Shown here in pieces: positions 17,041 to 24,600 of a DNA stretch of 64,000 nucleotides. The position numbers were made by a program, and so were the translations under genes. Source of the stretch: Nocardioides nitrophenolicus (GTDB lineage: Bacteria > Actinomycetota > Actinomycetes > Propionibacteriales > Nocardioidaceae). Each line of letters starts with the position of its first letter. Position 1 is the stretch's first letter. The DNA lies in the NCBI RefSeq assembly GCF_016907515.1, contig NZ_JAFBBY010000001.1, positions 1,240,001 through 1,304,000 of the forward strand, written 5' to 3'. Below the pieces are notes generated by a model, which saw nothing but the letters and a program-made list of their open reading frames with translations, was not told the origin of the DNA and ran no database searches.

Positions 17041-17868
17041 TCAGGACAGCGAGAACCTCGGGTCGGCCGCGGCGACCACCAGCTCGTCCACGGTGAGGTC
17101 GATCCCGCTGACCGGCGTGCGGGAGTTGTTGCCAAAGAGCGTGTTCGCGTCGATCCCGACCGACATCCCGTCGGTGCGGCGTACGACGACCGCGACCCCG
17201 CCGTCGTACGTCGCCACCTCGGCCGACGCCACGCCGGGCAGGTCGACCGGCCGGGGCAGCCAGTCGTCGTGGCCGAGCCGGACCTGGCCGTCGTCCGCGG
17301 GCCCGCCGTTGACCTCGACCTGGATCATGCCCAGCCCGCGCTCGCCGGGGACCCGCCAGTCCAGCCTGGTCCCGTACGACGTCAGCCGGTCCTGTCCGTC
17401 GGGGCAGGCGGGGTCGGCGGAGGTCCCCACCTGGTTGCCGGAGCCGGCCGGTCCGAGATGCCGCCCGCTCGGGTCGAGCCGCTCGGCCAGGATCGCCCGG
17501 TAGTCCCGCAGCAGGTCGGGCGCGACCGGCCGGAAGTCACCGCCGGCGCCGAGTCCGCCGTCGGCCGGGACGCACCGAGACTCGGTGGGCGCCGCGGGTG
17601 GCGGAGTCGGCGTCGGACTGGTGGTGGGCACGACCGGCGTCGGGTCCTGGGCCACCGTGGTGGCGTCATTCCCGGCGGGAGCGGAGGCGAGTGCGACGGC
17701 GGCGCTCGCCGAGGCGAGCGCGACCACGGACCCGCAGCCGACGGCGAGCCGGACCCGCTGCCGCCGCCGACGACCGCGGCGCAGGTCGCCGTCGGGGTCG
17801 GTGGACGGGGCCAGACGGTCGGTGAGCCGGTGCAGCTCGGCACCCAGCAGGTCCTCGATCGGGGTCAT
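17041..17868 (-). CDS. Membrane protein encoded with a SigE-type sigma factor
   Basis: 275 residues from ATG 17868. A cytoplasmic N-terminus of about 45 residues (LHRLTDRLAPSTDP, then a basic GRRRRQR) leads to one transmembrane helix (about 42-65) and an extracytoplasmic domain after a Pro/Thr linker (PTTSPTPTPPP). The ATGA overlap with the sigma factor gene and the topology suggest a sigma-regulator or sensor, but there is no zinc-binding anti-sigma (HxxxCxxC) motif. A similar pair lies at 61.5-62.7 kb, which supports a functional module. Ligand unknown. Confidence 0.75.
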   Translation of the reverse strand: MTPIEDLLGAELHRLTDRLAPSTDPDGDLRRGRRRRQRVRLAVGCGSVVALASASAAVALASAPAGNDATTVAQDPTPVVPTTSPTPTPPPAAPTESRCVPADGGLGAGGDFRPVAPDLLRDYRAILAERLDPSGRHLGPAGSGNQVGTSADPACPDGQDRLTSYGTRLDWRVPGERGLGMIQVEVNGGPADDGQVRLGHDDWLPRPVDLPGVASAEVATYDGGVAVVVRRTDGMSVGIDANTLFGNNSRTPVSGIDLTVDELVVAAADPRFSLS

Positions 17869-18395
17869 GAGAGGTTCTCCTCCAGTGAGTCGGAACAGGA
17901 GTCGGACGGGTCGGCGAGCGCGACCCGGAGCGCGGCGAGCGCGGCCGAGGTCTGGCTCTTGACGGTGCCGGCGCTGATCCCGAGGTCGGCGGCGGTCTCC
18001 GCCACGCTGAGTCCCCACCAGTGCCGCAGCACCACCACCCGGCGCTGACCGGACGGGAGCGCCCGGAGCGCGGTCCACAGCGCGTCGCGCTCACCGAGCG
18101 CGTCCGCGGCGGCGGCCACCGGTACGTCGGGCAGCCGCTCCCCCGCCGAGGACTCGCGGCGCCAGGGCCGGCGGCCCTCGTCGAGGTGGGCGTTGACCAC
18201 GGCGCGGCGGACGTAGGCGTCGACGGAGTCGGCGCGCCGTACCCGCGGCCAGGCGACGTAGAGCCGGGCCAGCGCCGCCTGCACGATGTCCTCGGCCCGG
18301 TGCGGGTCACCGCACAGCAGCCACGCGGCGCGGTACAGCTGTGGCCGCCGCTGGGCGACGTACGCCGCGAACTCCTGGTCCCGCATCCGGCCCAC
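17865..18395 (-). CDS. SigE family RNA polymerase sigma factor (module 1)
   Basis: About 176 residues. GTG 18395 is preferred because GAGGAG lies 4 nt before it; GTG 18416 and ATG 18386 are alternatives. Sigma region 2 (about 15-75: LYRAAWLLCGDPHRAEDIVQAALARLYVAW) and region 4 helix-turn-helix (about 120-165: LSVAETAADLGISAGTVKSQTSAAL) are clear. The gene overlaps its membrane partner by 4 nt. SigE-family ECF factors are numerous in actinobacteria; targets cannot be read from the sequence. Confidence 0.9.
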   Translation of the reverse strand: MGRMRDQEFAAYVAQRRPQLYRAAWLLCGDPHRAEDIVQAALARLYVAWPRVRRADSVDAYVRRAVVNAHLDEGRRPWRRESSAGERLPDVPVAAAADALGERDALWTALRALPSGQRRVVVLRHWWGLSVAETAADLGISAGTVKSQTSAALAALRVALADPSDSCSDSLEENLS

Positions 18396-18473
18396 CGTGC
18401 TCCTCTCGTCCGGCACCGTCTCCCTGTTGACGGACCGGGACGCGGATCGGTTGGGTGCGACGCCGGGCGAACC

Positions 18474-18917
18474 TCAGGCGAGGGCCTCCACATTGCGCAC
18501 CAGGGCCTCGCTGGAGTGCTTGACCGCGATGCCGACCACCGGCTTCACCGCACCCGCGATCGCCTTGCCGGCGGGGCCGCCGGGCAGGGTGAAGGAGATC
18601 CAGGCGTCCACCCGGGTGCGGTCGTCGCCGAGGTCGGTGAAGGTCCAGCGCTGCGTGGTCTCGATCCCCTTGACCGAGGTCAGCTCGACCAGCCGGTCCC
18701 GCTCCCAGGCGGTGCACTCGATCCGCGCCTTGAGCGGGACGCCGACCTTCATCACGCCGTCGTACTGGGCACCGACGCCGTGCAGCTGGTCGGTGACCGG
18801 CTCGATCCGGGTCAGGCCGTACATCCAGTCCTTGGTGGTGCTGAAGTCGTCGACGTAGGCGAACACCGTGCTGATCGGCGCCGCGATCTCGACGCTCTGC
18901 TCCACCACATTGGTCAC
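18474..18917 (-). CDS. SRPBCC / polyketide cyclase-like protein
   Basis: 147 residues from GTG 18917, an upstream in-frame ATG (18941) being less likely because the SRPBCC fold begins right after this codon (VEQSVEIAAPISTVFAYVDDF). The domain fills the protein: helix-grip beta strands with RVDAWISFTLPGGPAGK near the end. Members bind hydrophobic ligands or act as cyclases/START-like carriers. The next upstream gene on the same strand, after 46 nt, is a FUSC-type membrane protein; no pathway is evident. No signal peptide. Confidence 0.85.
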   Translation of the reverse strand: MTNVVEQSVEIAAPISTVFAYVDDFSTTKDWMYGLTRIEPVTDQLHGVGAQYDGVMKVGVPLKARIECTAWERDRLVELTSVKGIETTQRWTFTDLGDDRTRVDAWISFTLPGGPAGKAIAGAVKPVVGIAVKHSSEALVRNVEALA

Positions 18918-18963
18918 GGCGAGAGTGTGACACGCGGTCACAGGTTCTCGGCGCAGGTGGGGT

Positions 18964-20070
18964 TCAGCGCGGCGGCGGCAGCGCGTCGGTCGCCTCGAGC
19001 TGGCCCATGCCGGTCACCATCAGCAGGTCGGCGACGATCGCGCGGATCTGGGCGAGGATCGCCTCGGCGGTGAGGATGTCGCTGCGCTCGACCTGCCCGG
19101 TCGCCGCACCGACCGCCAGCACCTCGTCGCGGGCGGCGGTCGCGATCCGGTCGGCGTGCAGCTCGCGGGCGACCGCCTCGGCGGCCGCGGCGAGGTCGGC
19201 GGCCAGGCCGACGTACGACGCGGGCACCGGCAGCCGGCGGTACGCCGTGATCGTGGTCTGCCGCACCAGCACCCGGGTGCTGCGCAGGGCCCGGTCGAGC
19301 GGATCGACCAGCTCGACCATGCGGCGCAGCGGCTCGCGGTGCCGGATCCGGAACGGCGAGGAGCTGACCACCGCCATCCCCTCCTCGGCCGCGGCCTGGA
19401 GCTCGCGGATCAGCCGGTCGGTCGCGCGGGCGTCGGCGAGCAGCTCGAGCGCCGGCGTCACCTCCCCGTCGACCATCACGTCGGAGGCGGCGCGCAGCAG
19501 CTGGGCGATCTTGCGCGCGACGGCGGCGGCCTGCTCGCGCGGCCGCCGCAGCGGGGCGGCCGGGACCGCCATCGCCGCCACCAGGGCCACCGCGCCGCCG
19601 ATCACGGCGTCGGTCCAGCGCAGGAAGGCACCGCCCGCTCCCGGCAGCAGCACCGCCACCACGATCGACTGGATCGCGGCCTGGTTGACGAACATGATCC
19701 CCGCGTCGAACAGCAGCGCCGTCGACATGGACAAGAAGACGATCAGCGCCAGCTGCCAGGCACCGGACCCGATGCCGGCCACCAGCACGTCGGCGATGAA
19801 GACCCCGATCGCGACGCCGATGGTGACCTCGACGACCCGCCGCAGCCGCTGCCCGTACGACGTGCCGAGGCACAGCACCGCGGCGATCGGCGCGAAGAAG
19901 GGCAGGTCGTGGCCGAACAGGTCGTTGGCGACGAACCAGGCGACGCCCGCGGCGATCGAGCACTGCGCGACCACCCACAGCTTGTCGCGCCACCGGTCGA
20001 CGCGGCCGCGCAGCGACAAGCGGCTGCGCGACCACATCCGGTCCAGTACCCCGTCGTTCGGCGCCTCCAC
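18964..20070 (-). CDS. FUSC family membrane protein (aromatic-acid exporter-like)
   Basis: 368 residues. The N-terminal half has about six helices in two closely packed groups (AQCSIAAGVAWFVANDLFG, FFAPIAAVLCLGTSYGQRLRRV, VTIGVAIGVFIADVLVAGIG, further helices to about 175), typical of the ArAE/FUSC fold; the C-terminal half is a helical cytoplasmic domain. The pattern FFAPIAAVLCLG with a following Arg-rich turn is characteristic. Such proteins are proposed small-molecule exporters, but no substrate is known here. It appears to be transcribed from a leaderless promoter. Confidence 0.85.
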   Translation of the reverse strand: MEAPNDGVLDRMWSRSRLSLRGRVDRWRDKLWVVAQCSIAAGVAWFVANDLFGHDLPFFAPIAAVLCLGTSYGQRLRRVVEVTIGVAIGVFIADVLVAGIGSGAWQLALIVFLSMSTALLFDAGIMFVNQAAIQSIVVAVLLPGAGGAFLRWTDAVIGGAVALVAAMAVPAAPLRRPREQAAAVARKIAQLLRAASDVMVDGEVTPALELLADARATDRLIRELQAAAEEGMAVVSSSPFRIRHREPLRRMVELVDPLDRALRSTRVLVRQTTITAYRRLPVPASYVGLAADLAAAAEAVARELHADRIATAARDEVLAVGAATGQVERSDILTAEAILAQIRAIVADLLMVTGMGQLEATDALPPPR

Positions 20071-20078
20071 AAGAAGTC

Positions 20079-20084
20079 AGGCTA
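20079..20084 (-). promoter_or_regulatory. -10 box TAGCCT of the FUSC gene
   Basis: On the minus strand TAGCCT is followed by 8 nt and GTG 20070. No ribosome-binding site is visible, so a leaderless or nearly leaderless mRNA is likely. Confidence 0.4.
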
Positions 20085-20104
20085 GTGCCGGATCAGCCCC
20101 GAAG

Positions 20105-20194
20105 GTCGCGCCGCCCGCCGTTTCTGGACGGAGGAGCGGAGCGAGGAACGAGCGAAGCGGGGGAGGAAGAAATGGCGTTGGCAGGCGGCGCGAC
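20105..20194. repeat. Inverted repeat in the FUSC-SDR spacer
   Basis: Perfect 11-bp arms GTCGCGCCGCC (20105-20115) and its complement (20184-20194) enclose a purine-rich centre containing GAGCGGAGCGAG, which occurs again just outside at about 20201-20213. Further imperfect pairing (TTTCT/AGAAA) extends the arms inward. It follows the SDR stop and may be its terminator, or a small dispersed element. Confidence 0.5.
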
Positions 20195-20227
20195 ACTGCG
20201 CGAGCGGAGCGAGCGCCGACGGCGCGG

Positions 20228-21064
20228 CTACACGGCCTTGGCCGGGAGCACCCTCTTGGAGACGAGCGCCACGACGTCCTCGTAGCGCGAGCCGGTGAAC
20301 TTCTGGAAGTTGTGCAGCGCGTGGGCGTCGAGGCCGACCAGCACCCGCGCCTGGTTCTTGGTGATGCCCTTGACGATGATCTCGGCGGCCCGCTCGGGCG
20401 TCATCTTGGCGAGCTTCTCGTCGAACAGCTTGGCCGTCGCCGCCTTGTCCTCCTTGTCGGAGACCCGGGCGTTGCGGGCGATCGCGGTCTTGATGCCGCC
20501 GGGATGCACCGAGGTCACGCCGACGCGGTGCCCGGCGATCAGCATCTCCTCGCGCAACGCCTCGGTGAACCCGCGCACCGCGAACTTGGTCGCGTTGTAG
20601 GCGCTCTGGCCCGGCATCGCGAGCAGTCCGAACAGCGACGAAAGGTTGACCACGTGGCCGTCGCCGGACGCGATCAGGTGGGGCAGGAACTCCTTGGTGC
20701 CGTGCACGACGCCCCAGAAGTTGATGCCGACGATCCACTCCATGTCCTGGTAGGTCAAGTCGACCACGTCGCCGGCCAGCGCGACGCCGGCGTTGTTGAT
20801 CACGACGTTGACCTGGCCGAAGTGCTCGGCGACCGAGGCGGCGTAGGCCGCGAAGGCGTCCCGGTCGGCGACGTCGAGACGCGCGGTCTGCACGTCGGGC
20901 GAGCCGGCGTCCTTCGCCAGGGCGGCGGTCTCGTCGAGACCGTCGGTGTTGACGTCGGAGAGCGCCAGCCGGGCGCCCTTGCCGGCCAGGTTGACCGCGA
21001 GGGCGCGGCCGATGCCGGAGCCCGCGCCGGTGATGACGACGACCTTGTTGCTGAGGTTCTTCAC
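20228..21064 (-). CDS. Short-chain dehydrogenase/reductase
   Basis: 278 residues from GTG 21064, overlapping the monooxygenase stop by 4 nt. Classical SDR marks: the cofactor loop TGAGSGIG near residue 13, NNAG, catalytic Ser in LSSLFG, and YNATK (YxxxK) around 155-160. An Asp at the end of strand 2 (LSDVN) suggests NAD(H) preference. The C-terminal extension is typical of SDRs that act with Baeyer-Villiger monooxygenases on ketones, alcohols or steroid-like lipids. Translation is coupled to the monooxygenase gene; both face a TetR regulator. Confidence 0.93.
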   Translation of the reverse strand: MKNLSNKVVVITGAGSGIGRALAVNLAGKGARLALSDVNTDGLDETAALAKDAGSPDVQTARLDVADRDAFAAYAASVAEHFGQVNVVINNAGVALAGDVVDLTYQDMEWIVGINFWGVVHGTKEFLPHLIASGDGHVVNLSSLFGLLAMPGQSAYNATKFAVRGFTEALREEMLIAGHRVGVTSVHPGGIKTAIARNARVSDKEDKAATAKLFDEKLAKMTPERAAEIIVKGITKNQARVLVGLDAHALHNFQKFTGSRYEDVVALVSKRVLPAKAV

Positions 21065-22575
21065 GCGTTGACTGCCTCTCGCTCGTGGGACACCTCGACG
21101 TCGTACCGGTCGAGGTCGAAGGTGCTCAGGTGCTGCCGGAAGGTGAACGTCTGCCCCGGCCACAGGGTGGTGTTGTTGCCGAACTTGTCGAGATACCAGC
21201 TCGCGCAGCCGCCGGTCTGCCACACGGTCGGCCTCATCTTGCGCCGGATCTCCGCGGTCCACGCGTCCTGCGCGGCCTGGGTCGGCTCGACGGCGGCGAG
21301 ACCCTCGCGGCGCATCGCCTTGGCCGCCTCGACGACGTAGCGCACCTGGGACTCGATGATGAAGATCATGCTGGAGTGCCCCAGCGCGGTGTTGGGACCG
21401 ACGATCTGGAACAGGTTGGGGAAGCCGTGGAAGGTGGTGCCCTTGTACGCCGCCATCCCGCTCTCGTCCCACAGGTCGGCGAGGGTGCGGCCGTCGCGGC
21501 CGGTGATGTGGCGGGCGATCGGCGGCTCGGTGACATAGAAGCCGGTGGCCACCACGAGCACGTCGATCGGGCGCTCGACGCCGTCGGCGGTCACGATGGC
21601 GTCGGCGGTGACCGCGGCGATCGGGTCGGTCACCAGGTCGACGTTGTCGGCGTCGAGCGCGGGATACCACTTGTTGGAGATCAGGATCCGCTTGCAGCCC
21701 GCGCGGTAGTCGGGCGTGACCTTCGCGCGCAGCGCGGGGTCGGAGATGCCCTTCGCGATGTTCTTCCGGCCCTGCGCCTCGACCGCCTTCATCAGCACTG
21801 GGAAGCGGGCGAACGCCGGGACCCGCGCCTCGAGCGTCGCGTACACGAACGAGCGCAGCGCCCGCTGGGCGCCGGGGACCTTCGCGAAGACGGCCTTCTC
21901 GATGCTGCTGAACTCCCGCTCGTTGCGGGGGATGATCCAGTTCGGCGTGCGCTGGTAGACGTCGACGTGCCCGGCGACCTGCTGCAGCTCGGGCACGAGC
22001 TGGACGGCCGAGGCGCCGGTGCCGATGACGGCGATCCGCTTGCCGGCGAGGTCGACGTCGTGGTTCCAGCGGGCCGAGTGGAAGATCTCGCCCTGGAAGC
22101 CGTCGATGCCCTCGATCTCGGGGAGCCGGGGCTCGGAGAGCCCCCCGGCGCCGGCGACGACGGTGCGCGCGGCGTACTCCTGCACGCCGGCCGGGCCCTC
22201 GGTGCGCACGACCCAGCGCTGGAGGTCGTCGTCCCATCGCGCGTCGAGGACGGCGGTGTCGAAGACGAATCGGTCGAGCGTGCCGGACTCCTCGGCGACC
22301 CGGCGGGTGTACTCCCAGATCTCCTGCTGCGGCGAGTAGACCTTGGACCACGCGGGGTTCAGCGCGAAGGAGTACGAGTAGAGCTGGCTCGGGACGTCGC
22401 ACTCCGCACCCGGGTAGGTGTTGATGTGCCAGGTGCCGCCGACGTCGCTGTCCTTCTCGATGACGACGAAGTCGCGCTCGCCGGCCTCGTCGAGCTTGAT
22501 CGCGGCGGCGAGACCGGCGAAGCCGGCACCGACGATGAGGTGGTCCACATTCCTGCGACCCGGGGTTGCACTCAT
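21061..22575 (-). CDS. Flavin-containing / Baeyer-Villiger-type monooxygenase
   Basis: 504 residues. Two Rossmann loops are present: FAD site GAGFAGL (about 17) and NADPH site GTGASAVQ (about 180). Between them FQGEIFHSARWNHD matches the FxGxxxHxxxW fingerprint of type I Baeyer-Villiger monooxygenases (Asn replaces the usual final Pro). It should insert oxygen into a ketone with NADPH and O2; the substrate cannot be named. The ATG lies 7 nt after a TAGCGT -10 box, so the message is almost leaderless and is probably repressed by the adjacent TetR protein. Confidence 0.93.
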   Translation of the reverse strand: MSATPGRRNVDHLIVGAGFAGLAAAIKLDEAGERDFVVIEKDSDVGGTWHINTYPGAECDVPSQLYSYSFALNPAWSKVYSPQQEIWEYTRRVAEESGTLDRFVFDTAVLDARWDDDLQRWVVRTEGPAGVQEYAARTVVAGAGGLSEPRLPEIEGIDGFQGEIFHSARWNHDVDLAGKRIAVIGTGASAVQLVPELQQVAGHVDVYQRTPNWIIPRNEREFSSIEKAVFAKVPGAQRALRSFVYATLEARVPAFARFPVLMKAVEAQGRKNIAKGISDPALRAKVTPDYRAGCKRILISNKWYPALDADNVDLVTDPIAAVTADAIVTADGVERPIDVLVVATGFYVTEPPIARHITGRDGRTLADLWDESGMAAYKGTTFHGFPNLFQIVGPNTALGHSSMIFIIESQVRYVVEAAKAMRREGLAAVEPTQAAQDAWTAEIRRKMRPTVWQTGGCASWYLDKFGNNTTLWPGQTFTFRQHLSTFDLDRYDVEVSHEREAVNA

Positions 22576-22582
22576 GGGAGGG

Positions 22583-22618
22583 ACGCTATTGGCGCTATTG
22601 AACTTCTGTCAATAGACT
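22583..22618. promoter_or_regulatory. Divergent promoters with a TetR operator dyad
   Basis: For the monooxygenase (minus strand): -35 TTGACA (22612-22607), 18-nt spacer, -10 TAGCGT (22588-22583). For tetR (plus strand): -10 TAGACT (22613-22618), 7 nt before GTG 22626. The inverted repeat CTATTG-N9-CAATAG (22595-22615) overlaps the -35 on one side and the -10 on the other, so one bound dimer could block both promoters. Confidence 0.7.
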
Positions 22619-22625
22619 GCCGGAC

Positions 22626-23222
22626 GTGACGACGCCCACGCGGACCCGCCTCTCCCCGGCCGAGCGCCGTACCCAGCTGCTCGAGCTGGGCTTCCGGCTG
22701 CTCGCCACCCGCTCGCTCGACGAGCTCTCGATCGACCTGCTCGCCGAGGAGGCCGGGATCTCCCGCGGGCTGATGTACCACTACTTCGGCAGCAAGCTGG
22801 GCTTCTACGAGGCCGTCGTCCAGCACGCCGCGGACGACCTCTACTCCCGCACCGCTCCCCCCGACGAGGGCGAGCCACTCGAGCGCCTGCTCGCCTCCCT
22901 GGCCGGCTACGTCGACTACGTCATCGCCAACCACGCCGGCTACCGCTCCCTGGTCAAGGCGGCGACCGGCGGCAACGACAGCCTGCGCGCGATCTACGAC
23001 GCCACCTTCGCCGCGCTGGCGGAGCGCTTCTTCACCGCCGACCCGGACGGGCTGGTCGTCCCCGACACCCCCGCCGTACGGCTGCTCATCCACGCCTGGC
23101 AGGCGATGGTCGAGGACCTGGTCCTCACCTGGTGCGACTCCCCCGCCGGGCTGTCCCGCGAGGACCTGCTCCAGGTGGTCACCACCTCGCTGCCGGCGCT
23201 CGTCGACACCCTCCCCGGGTGA
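22626..23222 (+). CDS. TetR family regulator of the monooxygenase/SDR pair
   Basis: 198 residues from a leaderless GTG. The TetR DNA-binding domain spans about 8-60, with the helix-turn-helix DLLAEEAGISRGLMYHYFGSK. The C-terminal ligand domain is helical. The divergent arrangement, 50-nt gap and dyad at 22595-22615 indicate that it represses itself and the monooxygenase-SDR operon, with release by the substrate or a metabolite. Its stop is followed after 8 nt by the left arm of the REP-like hairpin interrupted by IS30. Confidence 0.93.
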   Translation: MTTPTRTRLSPAERRTQLLELGFRLLATRSLDELSIDLLAEEAGISRGLMYHYFGSKLGFYEAVVQHAADDLYSRTAPPDEGEPLERLLASLAGYVDYVIANHAGYRSLVKAATGGNDSLRAIYDATFAALAERFFTADPDGLVVPDTPAVRLLIHAWQAMVEDLVLTWCDSPAGLSREDLLQVVTTSLPALVDTLPG

Positions 23223-23262
23223 CGTCCGGCCGCGCATCTGACGGATGGGCTGCGAATTCGGC

Positions 23263-24579
23263 GGCAGGCTCAAGTGGTCGTAGCAACACCATTCCCGTGG
23301 AGGTGTTGTGGTCCGTCAGCGTGTGCCGTACGAGGTCCGTGCTCGGTTCTTTGACTTGGTGTGCACAGGCTGGTCGCTGGCGAAGGCCTCGAGCGAGGTC
23401 GGCGTGGCGAAGCAGTCGGCGTGGGAGTGGTGGCGCAAGTCTGCTCCGGTGACCTTGGAGCTTCTGCCAGGCCGAGTCGGGGGCATCGACAGCGCCCGCA
23501 CCAGACTTAGCCCCGGGGCGGCCGGGGAGGCCGGGGTGGGTCAGCGGCGCATGCTGACCAGTGAGGACCGGGCTGTGATCGCTGCCTGCCTGCAGTGTCG
23601 GGCACGGGGCGAGAAGATCACGCTTGCTCAGATCGGTGAGCTGATCGAGCGGCACAAGTCGGTGATCGGTCGCGAGATCGCTCGCAACAGTGGCCCGGAC
23701 GGCTCCTACTATGGCGCGCTGGCGCACCAGCAGGCCGTGGTGAAGCGCAAACGGCCCAAGGAGTTCCGGCTGGTCGCCGAGCCGGGCCTGTGCCGGCGGA
23801 TCGAGGCCTGGATGGACGACGGTTGGTCCCCGCAGTTGATCGCGCGGGTGCTGCGTGAGGAGTCGCCCCACACGATCATGGGCCGTGTGTCGCACGAGAC
23901 GATTTACCAGGCGCTCTACGTCCAGACCCGCGGAGGGTTGCGCAAGGACCTCTACCGGCAGCTGTCGACCAAGCGGGCTGCACGTAAGCCGCAGGGCGGG
24001 GTCAAGCGCGCGAACAGCCCGTACAAGGAGGCGTTCAAGATCAGCCAACGCCCGCCCGAGGTCGCGGACCGGGCGGTGCCCGGTCACTGGGAGGGCGACC
24101 TCATCATGGGCAGCCCGGGGAGTCCCGCGGTCGGGACGCTGGTCGAGCGGGCCACGCGGTTCACGATCTTGTTGCACCTGCCCGGCAGCCATGACGCCGA
24201 GTCCGTGGCTGAGGCGATGATCCGGGAGATGTCGCAACTGCCTGAGCATCTGCGGCGGTCGTTGACCTGGGACCGCGGGACCGAGCTCGCGGCCTACGCC
24301 AAGATCCAGACCGACCTGTCGATGCCGGTCTACTTCTGTGACCCGCACTCGCCGTGGCAACGCGGCACGAACGAGAACACCAACCGGCTGCTACGCCACT
24401 GGCTCACCAAGGGCAGCGACCTGTCCCGCTTCACCGCAGCCGACCTACGCCGGATCGCGGCCAGCCTCAACGCCCGCCCACGTCCTACCCTGGACATGAA
24501 GACACCAGCCCAAGCGCTGGACGCGCTGTTGTCGAACCCGGCAGCAGCCTAGAAGTTGCTTCGACCGCTTGACCTAGCC
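23263..24579 (+). mobile_element. Complete IS30-family insertion sequence
   Basis: 1317 bp. Terminal inverted repeats of 25 nt (23263-23287 and 24555-24579) agree at 20 positions, sharing TCAAG and GGTCG blocks and ending GCAAC inward. GGC is present on both sides (23260-23262 and 24580-24582), fitting the 2-3 bp target duplication of the family. A single intact transposase fills the interior. It sits in the loop of a palindrome, in keeping with the known taste of IS30 for symmetrical targets. Confidence 0.93.
23308..24552 (+). CDS. IS30 family transposase
   Basis: 414 residues from GTG 23308, with GGAGG about 9 nt upstream. An N-terminal helix-turn-helix (VCTGWSLAKASSEVGVAKQSAWEW is the segment around residues 18-42) and a second one at about 95-120 precede the DDE catalytic domain: Asp in HWEGDLIMG, Asp in LTWDRGTE, Glu in GTNENTNRLLR. 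The final motif region LNARPRPTLDMKTPAQAL is typical. No frameshift or stop is seen, so the enzyme looks functional. It moves the element by cut-out circle or dimer intermediates in related systems. Confidence 0.96.
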   Translation: MVRQRVPYEVRARFFDLVCTGWSLAKASSEVGVAKQSAWEWWRKSAPVTLELLPGRVGGIDSARTRLSPGAAGEAGVGQRRMLTSEDRAVIAACLQCRARGEKITLAQIGELIERHKSVIGREIARNSGPDGSYYGALAHQQAVVKRKRPKEFRLVAEPGLCRRIEAWMDDGWSPQLIARVLREESPHTIMGRVSHETIYQALYVQTRGGLRKDLYRQLSTKRAARKPQGGVKRANSPYKEAFKISQRPPEVADRAVPGHWEGDLIMGSPGSPAVGTLVERATRFTILLHLPGSHDAESVAEAMIREMSQLPEHLRRSLTWDRGTELAAYAKIQTDLSMPVYFCDPHSPWQRGTNENTNRLLRHWLTKGSDLSRFTAADLRRIAASLNARPRPTLDMKTPAQALDALLSNPAAA

Positions 24580-24600
24580 GGCTGATTCACAGCCCATTCG

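Noticed and set aside
12924..17096. A 1390-residue open frame on the plus strand opposite hrpA
   Set aside because: It is the mirror of a conserved helicase gene in high-GC DNA; the product is low complexity (Arg/Gly/Asp/Leu-rich) with no domain and no start signal.
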